54,646 bases of DNA, taken from positions 1-54,646 of the forward strand of contig JAQBSZ010000026.1 of assembly GCA_027623555.1 (NCBI GenBank), read 5' to 3'. Source of the stretch: Pseudomonadota bacterium (GTDB lineage: Bacteria > Pseudomonadota > Gammaproteobacteria > Pseudomonadales > Pseudohongiellaceae). A program made the position numbers and the translations under genes. Every line of letters begins with the position of its first letter. Positions within the stretch are counted from its first letter, which is position 1. Positions 38,325-48,900 of the stretch are shown here, piece after piece. Below the pieces are notes generated by a model, which saw nothing but the letters and a program-made list of their open reading frames with translations, made no database searches and had not been told where the DNA came from.

Positions 38325-40373
38325 ATGAATAAACTCCTAGCGCAATTACTCCTCTGCATTTTTTGCCTGCCCCTCACGGTCGTGCACGCCCAGCAAGGTG
38401 CAGCGAATGGCGAGTGGCCGACCTACGGAGGCGATCTCGGTCATACCCGCTACTCCGCTCTGGGTCAGATTACTGCGACGAACTATTCCGAACTGAAAGT
38501 GGCCTGGCGTTTCAAGACAGACAACCTGGGGCCCTCACCGGAGTATCGTTTTCAGGCTACGCCGCTGATGATCGATGGCAAGATCTTTACCACAGCCGGA
38601 TCGCGGCGCGCCGTGGTAGCACTGGATGCCGAAACCGGTGAATTGTTGTGGCATTTCAGCATGCAGGAGGGTGAGCGAGGCGAATATGCTCCGCGCCAGC
38701 TCTCCGGTCGCGGGCTCTCCTACTGGCCCGGCGAGGATGAACTGGGAGCGAGAGTCATCTATGTTACTCCAGGTTATCAGATGGTTGCGCTGGATGCGCA
38801 GACCGGTCAATTGGTGCAGAGTTTCGGTGAAAACGGTGTCATCGATCTGAAACAGAACGCAGACCAGCAGATCGACCTGGTGACCGGTGAGATCGGTCTG
38901 CATGCCACGCCCATTGTTGCCGATGATGTGGTAATCGTCGGCGCGGCGCACCGCACCGGTGGCAATCCAAGCAGCCGCGAAAACGTCAAGGGCTACGTGC
39001 GTGGATTCGATGTGCGTAGCGGTGAACGACTATGGATCTTTCATACTATTCCGCTGCCTGGGGAGTATGGCAACGAATCCTGGCTGGAGAACTCCAGCAG
39101 CTATACAGGCAACACCGGGGTTTGGGCACAGATTTCTGTCGATCTCGAGCTGGAGACCGTGTACCTGCCGGTCGAGACTGCCACCGGAGATTATTACGGG
39201 GCCTATCGTCCAGGGGATAACCTGTTTGCCGAAACGCTGCTCGCAGTCGACTTACATACCGGTGCACGCAAGTGGCACTTTCAGTTGGTGCATCACGGCA
39301 TCTGGGATCACGACATTCCCTGTGCGCCGATCCTGGCGGATGTAGTGATCGATGGCACGCTGCGCAAGATCGTTGCACAACCTACCAAGCAAGCCTTCCT
39401 CTATGTATTCGACAGAATTACCGGCGAACCGATTTGGCCCATCGAAGAGCGGTCTGTGGAAATTGGCGACGTTCCCGGCGAATGGTATTCACCGACGCAA
39501 CCGTTTCCTACCAGGCCACCGGCCTATGACAGGCAAGGTGTGACGGCAGATGACCTATTGGACTTCACTGATGAACTAAGAGAGCAGGCACTCGAGGTAG
39601 CGAGTTGGTACAAGCTCGGGCCGATATTCACTCCTCCTGTGGTCAGCAATATCGATGGGCCGCTCGGTATCCTGATGGCGCCGGCAACTGGTGGCGGCAC
39701 GAACTGGCCCGGGGGTTCCTACGATCCTGAAACGAATATTCTCTACGTGTCATCGAACAGCTCAGTCACCGGCCTGGCGGTAGTGCCTCCCTATCCCGGT
39801 CAGTCAGACATGGCTTACATCCAGGGTAATGCCGCTTCCGGGCCGCGTACGTCCGGTGGCGCAGGTTCATCCGCTGGTGGCGGGCGTACTGAATTCAATG
39901 CCGGACAGCAAACCAGACCCCAATCAAGCAGGGGCAGGCCACCGGTTGGCTTGCTGGTGCAGGGACTGCCTCTGTTAAAACCTCCCTACGGTGTCATCAG
40001 TGCTATTGATCTCAAGCGCGGCGAGATCGCCTGGCAGATTCCTCACGGGCAGACACCGGAGCGGGTGGCGAACCATCCACTCTTGCAGGATTTGGACTTG
40101 CCACGCACAGGACAAAACTATTCGGTTGGCACGCTGGTCACGAAGACTCTGCTGATTGCCGGTGAGGGGGAGATGACCCGGGATAGTCAGGGCAAGCTGC
40201 GCGCGTCGCTGCGTGCCTATGATAAGGCCACCGGTGCGGACGTTGGTGCATTAGACTTACCGGCGCCCCAGACAGGATCTCCGATGACCTACATGTTGAA
40301 TAACGAACAATACCTGGTAGTAGCCGTTAGCGGAGGAGGGTACTCCGGAGAGCTGATTGCGTTCAAGTTGTGA
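38325..40373 (+). CDS. PQQ-dependent dehydrogenase, glucose-dehydrogenase-like
   Basis: Periplasmic quinoprotein of 682 residues without a cytochrome domain. Signal peptide MNKLLAQLLLCIFCLPLTVV; propeller repeats such as ALDAETGELLW and AVDLHTGARKW; the catalytic-site block HHGIWDHDIPCAPIL keeps the WDxD of quinoprotein dehydrogenases. It most resembles the soluble part of membrane glucose dehydrogenase-type enzymes, but the substrate is not deducible. A low-complexity Gly/Ser/Ala/Arg insertion (about 505-545) is odd. ATG 38325 starts the signal peptide; the frame opens further upstream to 38175 without support. No pqq biosynthesis gene is in the window. Confidence 0.85.
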   Translation: MNKLLAQLLLCIFCLPLTVVHAQQGAANGEWPTYGGDLGHTRYSALGQITATNYSELKVAWRFKTDNLGPSPEYRFQATPLMIDGKIFTTAGSRRAVVALDAETGELLWHFSMQEGERGEYAPRQLSGRGLSYWPGEDELGARVIYVTPGYQMVALDAQTGQLVQSFGENGVIDLKQNADQQIDLVTGEIGLHATPIVADDVVIVGAAHRTGGNPSSRENVKGYVRGFDVRSGERLWIFHTIPLPGEYGNESWLENSSSYTGNTGVWAQISVDLELETVYLPVETATGDYYGAYRPGDNLFAETLLAVDLHTGARKWHFQLVHHGIWDHDIPCAPILADVVIDGTLRKIVAQPTKQAFLYVFDRITGEPIWPIEERSVEIGDVPGEWYSPTQPFPTRPPAYDRQGVTADDLLDFTDELREQALEVASWYKLGPIFTPPVVSNIDGPLGILMAPATGGGTNWPGGSYDPETNILYVSSNSSVTGLAVVPPYPGQSDMAYIQGNAASGPRTSGGAGSSAGGGRTEFNAGQQTRPQSSRGRPPVGLLVQGLPLLKPPYGVISAIDLKRGEIAWQIPHGQTPERVANHPLLQDLDLPRTGQNYSVGTLVTKTLLIAGEGEMTRDSQGKLRASLRAYDKATGADVGALDLPAPQTGSPMTYMLNNEQYLVVAVSGGGYSGELIAFKL

Positions 40374-40392
40374 GTTAACCAGGTATTAGTTG

Positions 40393-41328
40393 TTAGGGAC
40401 TCACATTCACAGTGATGTAGGCATCATGATAGAGGCCGCCGTCGTCGGCTCTTCCCCACAATGTATATGTCCCGGGCTCATCGAAGGTGGCAGTTACCTC
40501 GACCATCCCGTCGTCCGGTATCTCTGGTGGTAACCAGTGCACACCCCAGGGTGAATTGGCGCCGGCTCTGGTGTCTTCCCATACCTTGGTTTGTTCTGGA
40601 TAAAAATTCACTTTGGCTGGGCCGCGATAAATATTCCAGCTCACATAAAGTGCATTGACCTTGCCAACGGTTGGTTTAATGGGCGGAGAAAACATACGCC
40701 GCTTCAGCATATCGGCAGGCATGGCTGAGGGTACTCTGGAACGGGGAATGCCATCATCGGCAATGTGGCTCACGATGGTAAGCGGTTCGCCAACTCTAAC
40801 GGAGCGAACCTCGTCGCCCTGTAAGGTCAGCATCGGTGGTACATTTGCCCTGGATTCTGGACTGCTGGTTCCGATACCAAGTGAGCCAGTTTCTGAAGCG
40901 ATTAGCAGGTTGTCGACGATATAGTTGGGATTGAGTGTGGCATAGGCCTTCATTTCGGTGCCGTTGATGTTCAATGTCCAGACCAGTTCCCGGTCACCCC
41001 AGTCCGCAGGAACGGTGACTTCGAATACAAAACGATTGCGTCGCGGAAAGAAGACGGTGGGTTGGCCCTGATCAGCGTCGCCCGGGGAGAGGAAGTTTTT
41101 TTCTCCTACAGGAACGAAGGGTTGCTCATCCCAGTTCTCGTTAAAATAACCGAACATAAAATTAATCGTGCCGTCCGGGTTCTCACGCCAACCCTCGAAA
41201 GACGGATAGACTGGTTGACCTTTCATAAACGTGGTTTGTGCAAATCCAGAGCTTGCAGCGAACAACACCACCGCGCAAAACGCCAGCGTCCTGAGTTTGC
41301 TTACAGAATAAAAATTCTTGCCGTGCAT
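40393..41328 (-). CDS. Secreted beta-rich protein of unknown family, copy B
   Basis: A 311-residue exported protein, paralogue of the product of 37306-38142: FEGWRENPDGT, FMFGYFNEN, GEKNFLSPGDADQGQP, DWGDRELVWTLNINGTE line up with copy A. Here the N-terminal sequence after the signal peptide (cleavage near GFAQT) is followed by a C-terminal beta domain ending TLWGRADDGGLYHDAYI. ATG 41328 is the first ATG in the frame; a TTG overlapping the previous gene's stop is an alternative. Follows its copper/cytochrome partner in one operon. Confidence 0.7.
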   Translation of the reverse strand: MHGKNFYSVSKLRTLAFCAVVLFAASSGFAQTTFMKGQPVYPSFEGWRENPDGTINFMFGYFNENWDEQPFVPVGEKNFLSPGDADQGQPTVFFPRRNRFVFEVTVPADWGDRELVWTLNINGTEMKAYATLNPNYIVDNLLIASETGSLGIGTSSPESRANVPPMLTLQGDEVRSVRVGEPLTIVSHIADDGIPRSRVPSAMPADMLKRRMFSPPIKPTVGKVNALYVSWNIYRGPAKVNFYPEQTKVWEDTRAGANSPWGVHWLPPEIPDDGMVEVTATFDEPGTYTLWGRADDGGLYHDAYITVNVSP

Positions 41329-41348
41329 AAGCTTGATACCCCGTTCAT

Positions 41349-42743
41349 TCAATCACTGCCCGAACTAGGGGCAACCAGCGGCACGGTGCACAGAGGGCAG
41401 CCGATGACATGGTCATTCCGTCCAAGATTAAGTACTTGACGCCTTTCCTCCATGGCCTCCAAAAATTGTTCTTCCGATAGGGCCACCTTGATTCCCAAAT
41501 CCAGAAACATATTCGATATTGAGGCGTTACCAGAGCCCTGCCAGTTTCTTGGATCAGGGATGTTAACGTTGGTGTCGGTGTTGTTCATATAACCGGTGAT
41601 GTGAAGAACAGTACCTGCTGGAAGCAAAGGTGCAGCATGGTCTTCAAACTGATAGGTGCGTACCCAGTTGTGGTCATAGCCCACGCAGGACAGTGTTTCG
41701 ATCTGGTGACCCCAGATGGCTTCCAGACACATTCTTTGACCCGGTGCATGCAGGTGCGGCTCGAAGGAAATGATCTTGGTATGCTGCCTGAGCACGTCGT
41801 AAGCATGCAATTCCTGATTGTCTTTATTGGGGACGATGTTGATGTCGACACTGTTGCCAGTTGGAATAAACATGTTCTGGTATTCCGGCTTATAGCCTTC
41901 GTCATGAAAGCGAAAGCCTATTTCCATATGCCCGGTGGTATCGATGCCATTGGAATGTATATGCACGGAATCGGAATAGATCACTGAATTGGCTTTTAAT
42001 AGTCGGCCTGCGCCATCGTCGAAGATATCCGCATTGCGACCAACTTCATGGACAGGCCATGGCGCTGTAAAATCGCGGGCTACTCTGCCGTTCTCATCCA
42101 TCTGTGCCGTCCCCCACAGCATGTGGTGAAAAATGTAACGGCCCCCAACGGTGCCGGCCGCCTTGGTTGGGTCCACGTCATTCACCTCTACCACCTCAAC
42201 TGACTTAATGTAGCGATCTTCGATCATGCCGGTCGGCACGGATTCGATTTCACCCCACCAGTCCGGAGTTCCAGCGACTTTGGTTATCTCCGCCAATTTT
42301 ACGATCAGGTCGGGCTCGCCGGCCCGCCACTTGATGCTGTCATCGAACACCAACGGTTCAGGGGCATCTCTCGGATCTCCCTTGGGAACACCACTGCGAG
42401 CCCAGCTGGAGATTGCGGCGATTTGCCCATCGCTTAATGAGACGTCTTCTTTGAAATCCTGGATGCCAATGTTTTTCTCAACATACCACGGCGGCATCGC
42501 TCCGGCACGGTCGCGCAGTCCGGTCTTGTATTCAATCAGCCCGGCAAAGGGGGCCACTTCTTCGTAAGTAACCAATGGCATTGGCCCTCCACCACCGACT
42601 CGATGGCAATTCTGGCAACTGCGTTGCAGAATTGGCTCGATGTCCTTGTGAAAGGTCACTGTCTCGGATTGCGCCTGCCCGAGAACGGGAAAGAACAGGG
42701 TGCCGAGGGCTATGAAGAGTAGCGGTTGGGTTCTGGATTTCAT
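41349..42743 (-). CDS. Cytochrome c / type II copper monooxygenase-like fusion, copy B
   Basis: Exported 464-residue paralogue of the gene at 35962-37278. Signal peptide 1-25; haem motif C43, C46, H47 then GPMPL; candidate copper ligands H206-H207 (FHHMLW), H261/H263 (VHIHSNG), H330/H332 (PHLHAPG) and M412 (SNMF). The order haem, histidine pair, HxH, NxNxPDP, Met is the same as in copy A although overall identity is low, so the two diverged long ago. Signal and cofactor content put it in the periplasm. Confidence 0.75.
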   Translation of the reverse strand: MKSRTQPLLFIALGTLFFPVLGQAQSETVTFHKDIEPILQRSCQNCHRVGGGGPMPLVTYEEVAPFAGLIEYKTGLRDRAGAMPPWYVEKNIGIQDFKEDVSLSDGQIAAISSWARSGVPKGDPRDAPEPLVFDDSIKWRAGEPDLIVKLAEITKVAGTPDWWGEIESVPTGMIEDRYIKSVEVVEVNDVDPTKAAGTVGGRYIFHHMLWGTAQMDENGRVARDFTAPWPVHEVGRNADIFDDGAGRLLKANSVIYSDSVHIHSNGIDTTGHMEIGFRFHDEGYKPEYQNMFIPTGNSVDINIVPNKDNQELHAYDVLRQHTKIISFEPHLHAPGQRMCLEAIWGHQIETLSCVGYDHNWVRTYQFEDHAAPLLPAGTVLHITGYMNNTDTNVNIPDPRNWQGSGNASISNMFLDLGIKVALSEEQFLEAMEERRQVLNLGRNDHVIGCPLCTVPLVAPSSGSD

Positions 42744-43014
42744 TGCATTCCCCTGTAGAGTTCTGGTGCATGGAACAACGCTGGTCGCTTCAACATTTCA
42801 ATTTACCAGCAATCTGACATCAATGACTGATTCCGCTTGGTCCCTGCAGTTGCCGGCTTGCGAGTACTGACAGCAGCCTTCCAGGAATCCACAAAATGTA
42901 TCACTTTCCCGTGTCCATGGAAACCTGCCAAAGCGATGGGGCGATCTGGATTAGAGGTAGATGGATTGTGGTTCTCCCCAGAAATATTTAGAGGTACACA
43001 TGGCCCTTTAACGA

Positions 43015-44013
43015 CTATTCGATTTCGAAAACTATTTTGCCGCGAGTTCGCCTGGTCTGGCTCTGTTCGTGGGCTTGTGGACCCTGTTCGAGCGGAAAGC
43101 GGTAACTGACGATTGGTTCAAGGGTGCCATTTTCAATGAGCTCTCCGATCTGGCCGAGTTGCTCACCATTTGCCTGCACCAGTATCGAAGTGGCGTTCAC
43201 ATTGCGGCCGGGGCGGCGACCTTCCGGGGTTAATCCCACAATGGAGACAAGTGTGCCACCTTCCTTGAGAATCTGCAGAGAGCGTACCTGGGTTTCACCT
43301 CCGATGGGGTCCAGAATCACATCGACATCCCTGGCGAAATCTTCGAAGCGTTGGTTGCGATAATCGACCGGCACATCCACACCAATTTCTCGCAAAAATT
43401 CCTGGTTGTAATCGGAGGCCGTGGCGATAACCCGGGCACCGCGCCATTTCGCGAGCTGTACTGCCACCGAACCGACGCCTCCAGCACCGGCATGAATCAG
43501 CACAGTCTGTCCTTCCTGTAGTTTTGCTACCTCAAACAGTGCCTGCCACGCTGTCAGTGCCACCAGGGGAATCGCAGCGGCTTCGGCATGCCCAACCCGG
43601 GCTGGCTTCGACGCCGCTTCGGTTTCCTTAACGATGACATACTGCGCATAGCCCCCGCCGCGACGCAGGTCGAGCATAGCGAATACCTCATCGCCGAATT
43701 GAAAGCGCGTAACTCCTGGTCCAGTTACGGCAACCACACCACTCACATCGAAGCCGGGGATATAGGGCAGTTCGGCTCCCGAAAGGCCGCCTGCACGCCC
43801 CTCGCGCACCGACGTATCCACAGGATTCACCGCGGCTGCATGCACGCGCAGCAGTATTTCTCTGGGGCCTGGGGCAGGGCGGGGAATCTCACGAACCCGA
43901 AGTACCCCGGGCTCACCGAACTCTGCAATCTGAATCGCCAGCATGGTGGGGGTGTCCTGTCCGAAACCAGACAATGGCAGTAGCAGGCTGGTAATCAATA
44001 GCAATTTGCGCAT
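43015..44013 (-). CDS. Exported zinc-less MDR quinone-oxidoreductase-like protein
   Basis: Medium-chain dehydrogenase/reductase of the quinone oxidoreductase class, 332 residues, with AAVNPVDTSVREG, the PGFDVSGVVAVTGPGV segment and the nucleotide-binding GAGGVGSVAVQLAKW. The N-terminus MRKLLLITSLLLPLSGFG is a Sec signal peptide, which is unexpected for an NADPH enzyme. No zinc-ligand cysteines are seen. It lies 272 bases after the copper/cytochrome B gene on the same strand and may be unrelated to it; the export prediction is the main oddity. Confidence 0.82.
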   Translation of the reverse strand: MRKLLLITSLLLPLSGFGQDTPTMLAIQIAEFGEPGVLRVREIPRPAPGPREILLRVHAAAVNPVDTSVREGRAGGLSGAELPYIPGFDVSGVVAVTGPGVTRFQFGDEVFAMLDLRRGGGYAQYVIVKETEAASKPARVGHAEAAAIPLVALTAWQALFEVAKLQEGQTVLIHAGAGGVGSVAVQLAKWRGARVIATASDYNQEFLREIGVDVPVDYRNQRFEDFARDVDVILDPIGGETQVRSLQILKEGGTLVSIVGLTPEGRRPGRNVNATSILVQANGEQLGQIGELIENGTLEPIVSYRFPLEQGPQAHEQSQTRRTRGKIVFEIE

Positions 44014-44236
44014 TCGAGCGGATCCTTTTGCAAAGCCACGGAGGCAGTAACCTTACCATGAGATGGGCTTCCGGTTGTGTATTGCGAGAGTTTGTTTGCC
44101 AGCACACTGCGTTACTTCAGGCGGTTGTAGCTGGACACTATCCCCACAAAAACGCGGGTATTCGCAATTCTCCTGATGACGGCAACCGTAAAAAATAGTA
44201 AAACTACAGAATAAGAACAAAGGGTGAGCTGAAAGC

Positions 44237-45907
44237 ATGGCTGTCGACAAAACCGATATGACCACCCCACCGGATCTGACCCAGAGCCTTGGCACTGGAC
44301 CAGTACCGGAACTGCTACCTGTCTATCAGGACTTCCTCCCTCCTTGCAATCACGGCTGCCCTGCCGGAGAAAATATTCAAGCCTGGCTGGACCTGGCGCA
44401 GTCCGGACAACATGAGGCGGCCTGGCAGGTGATCATGCGGGACAATGCCATGCCAGCCATCCACGGCCGTGCCTGCTATCACCCCTGTGAACCTGTCTGT
44501 AATCGTGAATCCGTGGATGGAGCGGTAAGCATTCACGCCGTGGAGCGCTTTCTGGGTGACCGTGCGCTGGAACTGGGCTGGATGCCGGAAACCAGCTGCG
44601 AGGACACGGGGCACAAAATTCTTGTTATCGGCGCAGGTCCGGCCGGTCTGTCCGCTGCCTACCATTTACGGCAATTCGGCCATGACGTGGAAATTCGTGA
44701 AGCAGGACCTGAGCCTGGTGGCATGATGCGCTATGGTATTCCCGCCTACCGATTGCCGCGCAATATCCTCGATGCCGAAGTACAACGCCTAGTGAAGATG
44801 GGTGTGAAGCTGACACTGAATCACAAGGTTGAGGATGCTGTTGCGGCCAAACAACAGGGGGGTTTTGACGCCGTATTTGTCTGTGTCGGTGCCCACATCA
44901 GCAAGCGCACCGATATTCCAGCCCGGGATGCAAGCAAGGTGCTGGATGCAGTTACTTTTCTGCGGGGCATGGAATCTGGCGAACAGCCAATAATCGGCCG
45001 TCGTGTCGCCATCTACGGGGGCGGCAATACCGCGATGGACGCGGCACGCACGGCTAAACGGCTCGGCGCTACCGATGCCATGATCATCTACCGTAGAGAT
45101 CGTGCCCATATGCCCGCCCATGACTTCGAGGCTACCGAAGCAGAAGAAGAAGGCGTCAAGATCAACTGGCTCAGTACCATCAAGGAGATGGATACCGACG
45201 CAACGACCCTCACTATTGAGAAGATGGTGCTGGATGCAGAAGGTCGGCCACAACCCACCGGTGAATTCGAGACGCTCGAAGCCGATTCCCTGATTCTGGC
45301 CCTGGGACAGGACATTGATTCCGACCTGCTGCAGGGTGCAGCGGGGGTCGAGCTGAAAGGCGATGGCACGGTTATCGTCGATGAGACATTCATGACCGGT
45401 TACGCAGGAATCTTCGCCGGGGGCGATATGGTGCCCGATGAAAGGTCGATTACCTTCGCTGTCGGTCATGGCAAGAAGGCGGCGCGCTATATTAACGGCT
45501 TTCTGACCAGTCAACCCTACCTGCCCGCCGCGAAACACCCACTGGTGGAATACGACAAATTACAACTCTGGTACAAGACCGACGCCCCTGTGTCGCTGCA
45601 ACCCACGATCGACCTTGAACGCCGAGTCAGCGGTTTCGATGAGGTTATCACCGGATTAACCGAGGAACAGGCAGTGTTCGAAGCGCAGCGCTGTTATTCC
45701 TGTGGCAATTGTTTCGAGTGCGACGGCTGTTTCGGTGCCTGTCCCGAGAATGCGGTCATCAAGCTTGGCACAGGCAAGCGTTATAAATACGACTACGATT
45801 CATGCGTGGGATGCCGCGCCTGTTTCCTGCAATGCCCCTGTCACGCCATTGAGATGGCGCCAGCGGACGACCCCCGCATCCTGGCGATCAGGGAGGAAAC
45901 GGCATGA
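44237..45907 (+). CDS. GltD-like NAD(P)H oxidoreductase with ferredoxin domain
   Basis: Flavoprotein resembling the glutamate synthase small subunit, 556 residues. N-terminal Fe-S cysteines: C37, C41, C80, C84, C88. FAD site VIGAGPAGLSAAYHLRQFGH (about 130), NAD(P) site YGGGNTAMDAARTAK (about 256). The C-terminus adds a ferredoxin-type two-cluster domain, CYSCGNCFECDGCFGACP and CVGCRACFLQCP (about 485-535). Because it overlaps the next gene by four bases (ATGA) and no gltB is present, it likely passes electrons between NAD(P)H and the pyruvate:ferredoxin oxidoreductase rather than acting in glutamate synthesis. Confidence 0.86.
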   Translation: MAVDKTDMTTPPDLTQSLGTGPVPELLPVYQDFLPPCNHGCPAGENIQAWLDLAQSGQHEAAWQVIMRDNAMPAIHGRACYHPCEPVCNRESVDGAVSIHAVERFLGDRALELGWMPETSCEDTGHKILVIGAGPAGLSAAYHLRQFGHDVEIREAGPEPGGMMRYGIPAYRLPRNILDAEVQRLVKMGVKLTLNHKVEDAVAAKQQGGFDAVFVCVGAHISKRTDIPARDASKVLDAVTFLRGMESGEQPIIGRRVAIYGGGNTAMDAARTAKRLGATDAMIIYRRDRAHMPAHDFEATEAEEEGVKINWLSTIKEMDTDATTLTIEKMVLDAEGRPQPTGEFETLEADSLILALGQDIDSDLLQGAAGVELKGDGTVIVDETFMTGYAGIFAGGDMVPDERSITFAVGHGKKAARYINGFLTSQPYLPAAKHPLVEYDKLQLWYKTDAPVSLQPTIDLERRVSGFDEVITGLTEEQAVFEAQRCYSCGNCFECDGCFGACPENAVIKLGTGKRYKYDYDSCVGCRACFLQCPCHAIEMAPADDPRILAIREETA

Positions 45908-48900
45908 ATCAGCCGGAAGCCATCAAGAGCGCGGACCTTGGGAGAAAATCTGCGCGCAAAAAAATAACCATGGACGGCAGTGAAGCGACGGTCAGGATTG
46001 CCTACAAGACCAACGAGGTCTGCGCCATCTTTCCAATAACGCCATCCTCGGCGATGGCGGAGCTGGCGGACGCCTGGGCAGCTACCGGCAAACCAAACAT
46101 CTGGGGAAATGTGCCCACCGTTACCGAATTACAGAGTGAAGGGGGCGCAGCCGGAACCGTGCATGGTGCTCTGCAGACTGGTGCGCTGAGTACCACCTTT
46201 ACCTCTTCACAGGGATTGTTGTTGATGATCCCCAACATGTACAAGATCGCCGGTGAACTAACCTCCACTGTGTTTCATGTCGCTGCCCGTTCCATCGCCG
46301 CCCAGGGATTGTCGATTTTTGGCGATCACCAGGATGTCATGGCGATACGCGCCACCGGATTTGCCCAACTCGCGTCCAATTCCGTGCAGGAAACCCAGGA
46401 CATGGCGCTTATCGCGCAGGCCGCCACATTGCGAGCACGGGTGCCGTTTGTGCACTTCTTCGATGGTTTTCGCACCTCCCATGAGCTGAACAAGATCTCG
46501 GTGTTAGAAGATGATGAAATCCGTGCCATGATCGATGACAAGTACGTCTGGGCGCACCGCGGACGGGCCCTGAATCCTGACAATCCGGTCATGCGGGGCA
46601 CGGCACAGAATCCAGACACTTATTTCCAGTCGCGGGAAACCGTAAATCCTTTTTACGCGGCTGTGCCTGGTATTGTGCAGGAAGAAATGGATCGCTTCGC
46701 CGGCATCGTCGGGCGGGAATACAAGTTGTTTGACTACTTCGGCGCGGGGGATGCCGAGCGGCTCATTATCCTCATGGGTTCGGGTGTGCAGACTGCGAAG
46801 GCGATGGTCAGGGTTATGCAGGAACAGGGCGAGAAAGTTGCCGTGCTGGCAATACGTCTGTTCCGGCCATTCAGTAGCGAGCATTTCCTCGCCGCGATTC
46901 CTCACACGGTTCTGCACATCGCCGTGCTGGACCGAACCAAGGAACCCGGTTCGGCAGGGGAGCCACTGTACCTCGACGTCATTTCCCAGCTCAGCCAGGC
47001 CTACGCAGCCGGGACACGCCCGAGTATGCCCAGGATAATCGGTGGCCGCTACGGCCTGTCCAGCAAAGAATTTACTCCGGCAATGGTCAAGCGCGTCTTT
47101 GCTGAACTCAGCAGCGACAAACCCAAGAACGGATTTACGATTGGCATCAACGACGATGTCAGTAATACCAGCCTGGACTACGATCGTAGCCTCGATATTG
47201 AACCGGCTTCGGTAAAACGTTGTCTGTTCTTCGGTGTGGGTGGCGATGGCACCGTGGGTGCCGCCAAGAACAATATCAAGATCATCGGCGAAGAAGATAA
47301 TTTTCAGGCTCAGGGCTTCTTCTTTTATGATTCCAAGAAGGCCGGTTCACAGACCGTCTCTCATCTGAGATTTGGGCCCGATACGATCGATTTTCCGTGG
47401 TTGATCACGAATGCCAGCTTTATCGCTTGTCACAACTATCCTTATATGGCTTCGGTAGACATGCTGAAGTATCTGGTGAAGGGAGGCACGTTCCTGCTTA
47501 ACTCACCGCATAAAGTGGATGATATCTGGCACAGAATTCCGAACCACGTGCAGCAGCAGATGATCGACAAGCAAGTCAATTTCTATGCGATCAATGCGGC
47601 GAAGGTAGCCCAGGATGCTGGTATGGGCAGGCGCGTAAACACGGTGATGCAGACCTGTTTCTTCGCTATCTCCGGGGTACTGCCTCGCGATGAGGCCATT
47701 GCAAAAATCAAGGCTTCGGTGGAGAAGACCTATGCTCGCAAGGGACCCGAAGTGGTGCAGAAGAACTTCGATGCCATCGACCAGGCCCTGGAAAATCTGC
47801 AGATGATTGAGATACCTGATCACGTGGATGAGAAAGAAACGCTACAGGTTGATGCCCTGGCCGAGCGGGCGCCGAAGTTTGTCAAGGAAGTCACCATGGA
47901 GATGATGCAGGGTCGCGGCGACTTGATTCCAGTGAGTATGTTACCTCCGGATGGAACTTACCCGACCGGTACCACGCGGTACGACAAATCCAATCTCGCA
48001 CAGACAATTCCTGTCTGGGAAGAGGATGTGTGTATTCAATGTGGGAACTGCGTCATGGTTTGTCCCCATGCCACGATCAGGGCGAAGTTTTATCATAAAG
48101 ACGTATTGCAGTCGGCTCCGGCAGAATTCAAGAGTACCGGCGTGGAAGCGCGCGGTTTTCCGGAGACGCGCTACACCCTGCAGGTCTATCCCGAGGATTG
48201 CACGGGATGTGGTGTCTGCGTCGATGCCTGTCCGGTACGCTCCGAGACGCCGAACGGTCCGCGTGCCATCAACATGTTGCCGCACTTCGAACACTTGCAG
48301 GCTGAAAAAATTCGCGTGGATTACTTCGATACCATTCCTTACAACGATCGCGCGCGGGTGGATTTTTCCAATGTTCGCGGCGTGCAATTCCTCGAGCCGC
48401 TCTTCGAATTCTCCAGTGCCTGCGCCGGATGCGGCGAGACGCCTTATTTGCGACTGATTACCCAGTTGTTCGGCGATCGCCTGATGGTGGCCAACGCCAC
48501 GGGCTGTTCGTCAATTTTTGGTGGCAACCTGCCAACCACTCCCTGGAGCAAGAACGCCGCGGGTCGGGGTCCGGCCTGGTCCAATTCGCTGTTTGAAGAC
48601 AACGCCGAGTTCGGATTCGGCTACCGTATTACCGCCGATAAGCATCTGGCGCTGGCCAAGCAGGCACTCGAGTCACTCAAGGATGAACTAGGACCAGACC
48701 TGGTGAGCGATTTACTCTGCGCACCACAAAAGCTGGAGTCGCAGATCTGTGCACAGCGGGACAGGCTCGCGCTGCTCAAGGAAAAACTGCTAAAGATGGA
48801 CGATCCGCGTGCCAGCAACCTGCTCTCAGTGGCTGATCACCTGGTCAGGCGCAGCATCTGGATCGTCGGTGGCGACGGTTGGGCTTATGATATCGGTGCT

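Noticed and set aside
33786..42743. Possible methanol/lanthanide dehydrogenase (mxa/xox) cluster
   Set aside because: The propellers lack the expected MDH/Xox residue pattern around the catalytic aspartate, and no mxaJ/mxaG-type genes or pqq genes are present.
44237..45907. Glutamate synthase small subunit gltD
   Set aside because: No gltB partner, extra ferredoxin domain, and overlap with nifJ point to a different role.
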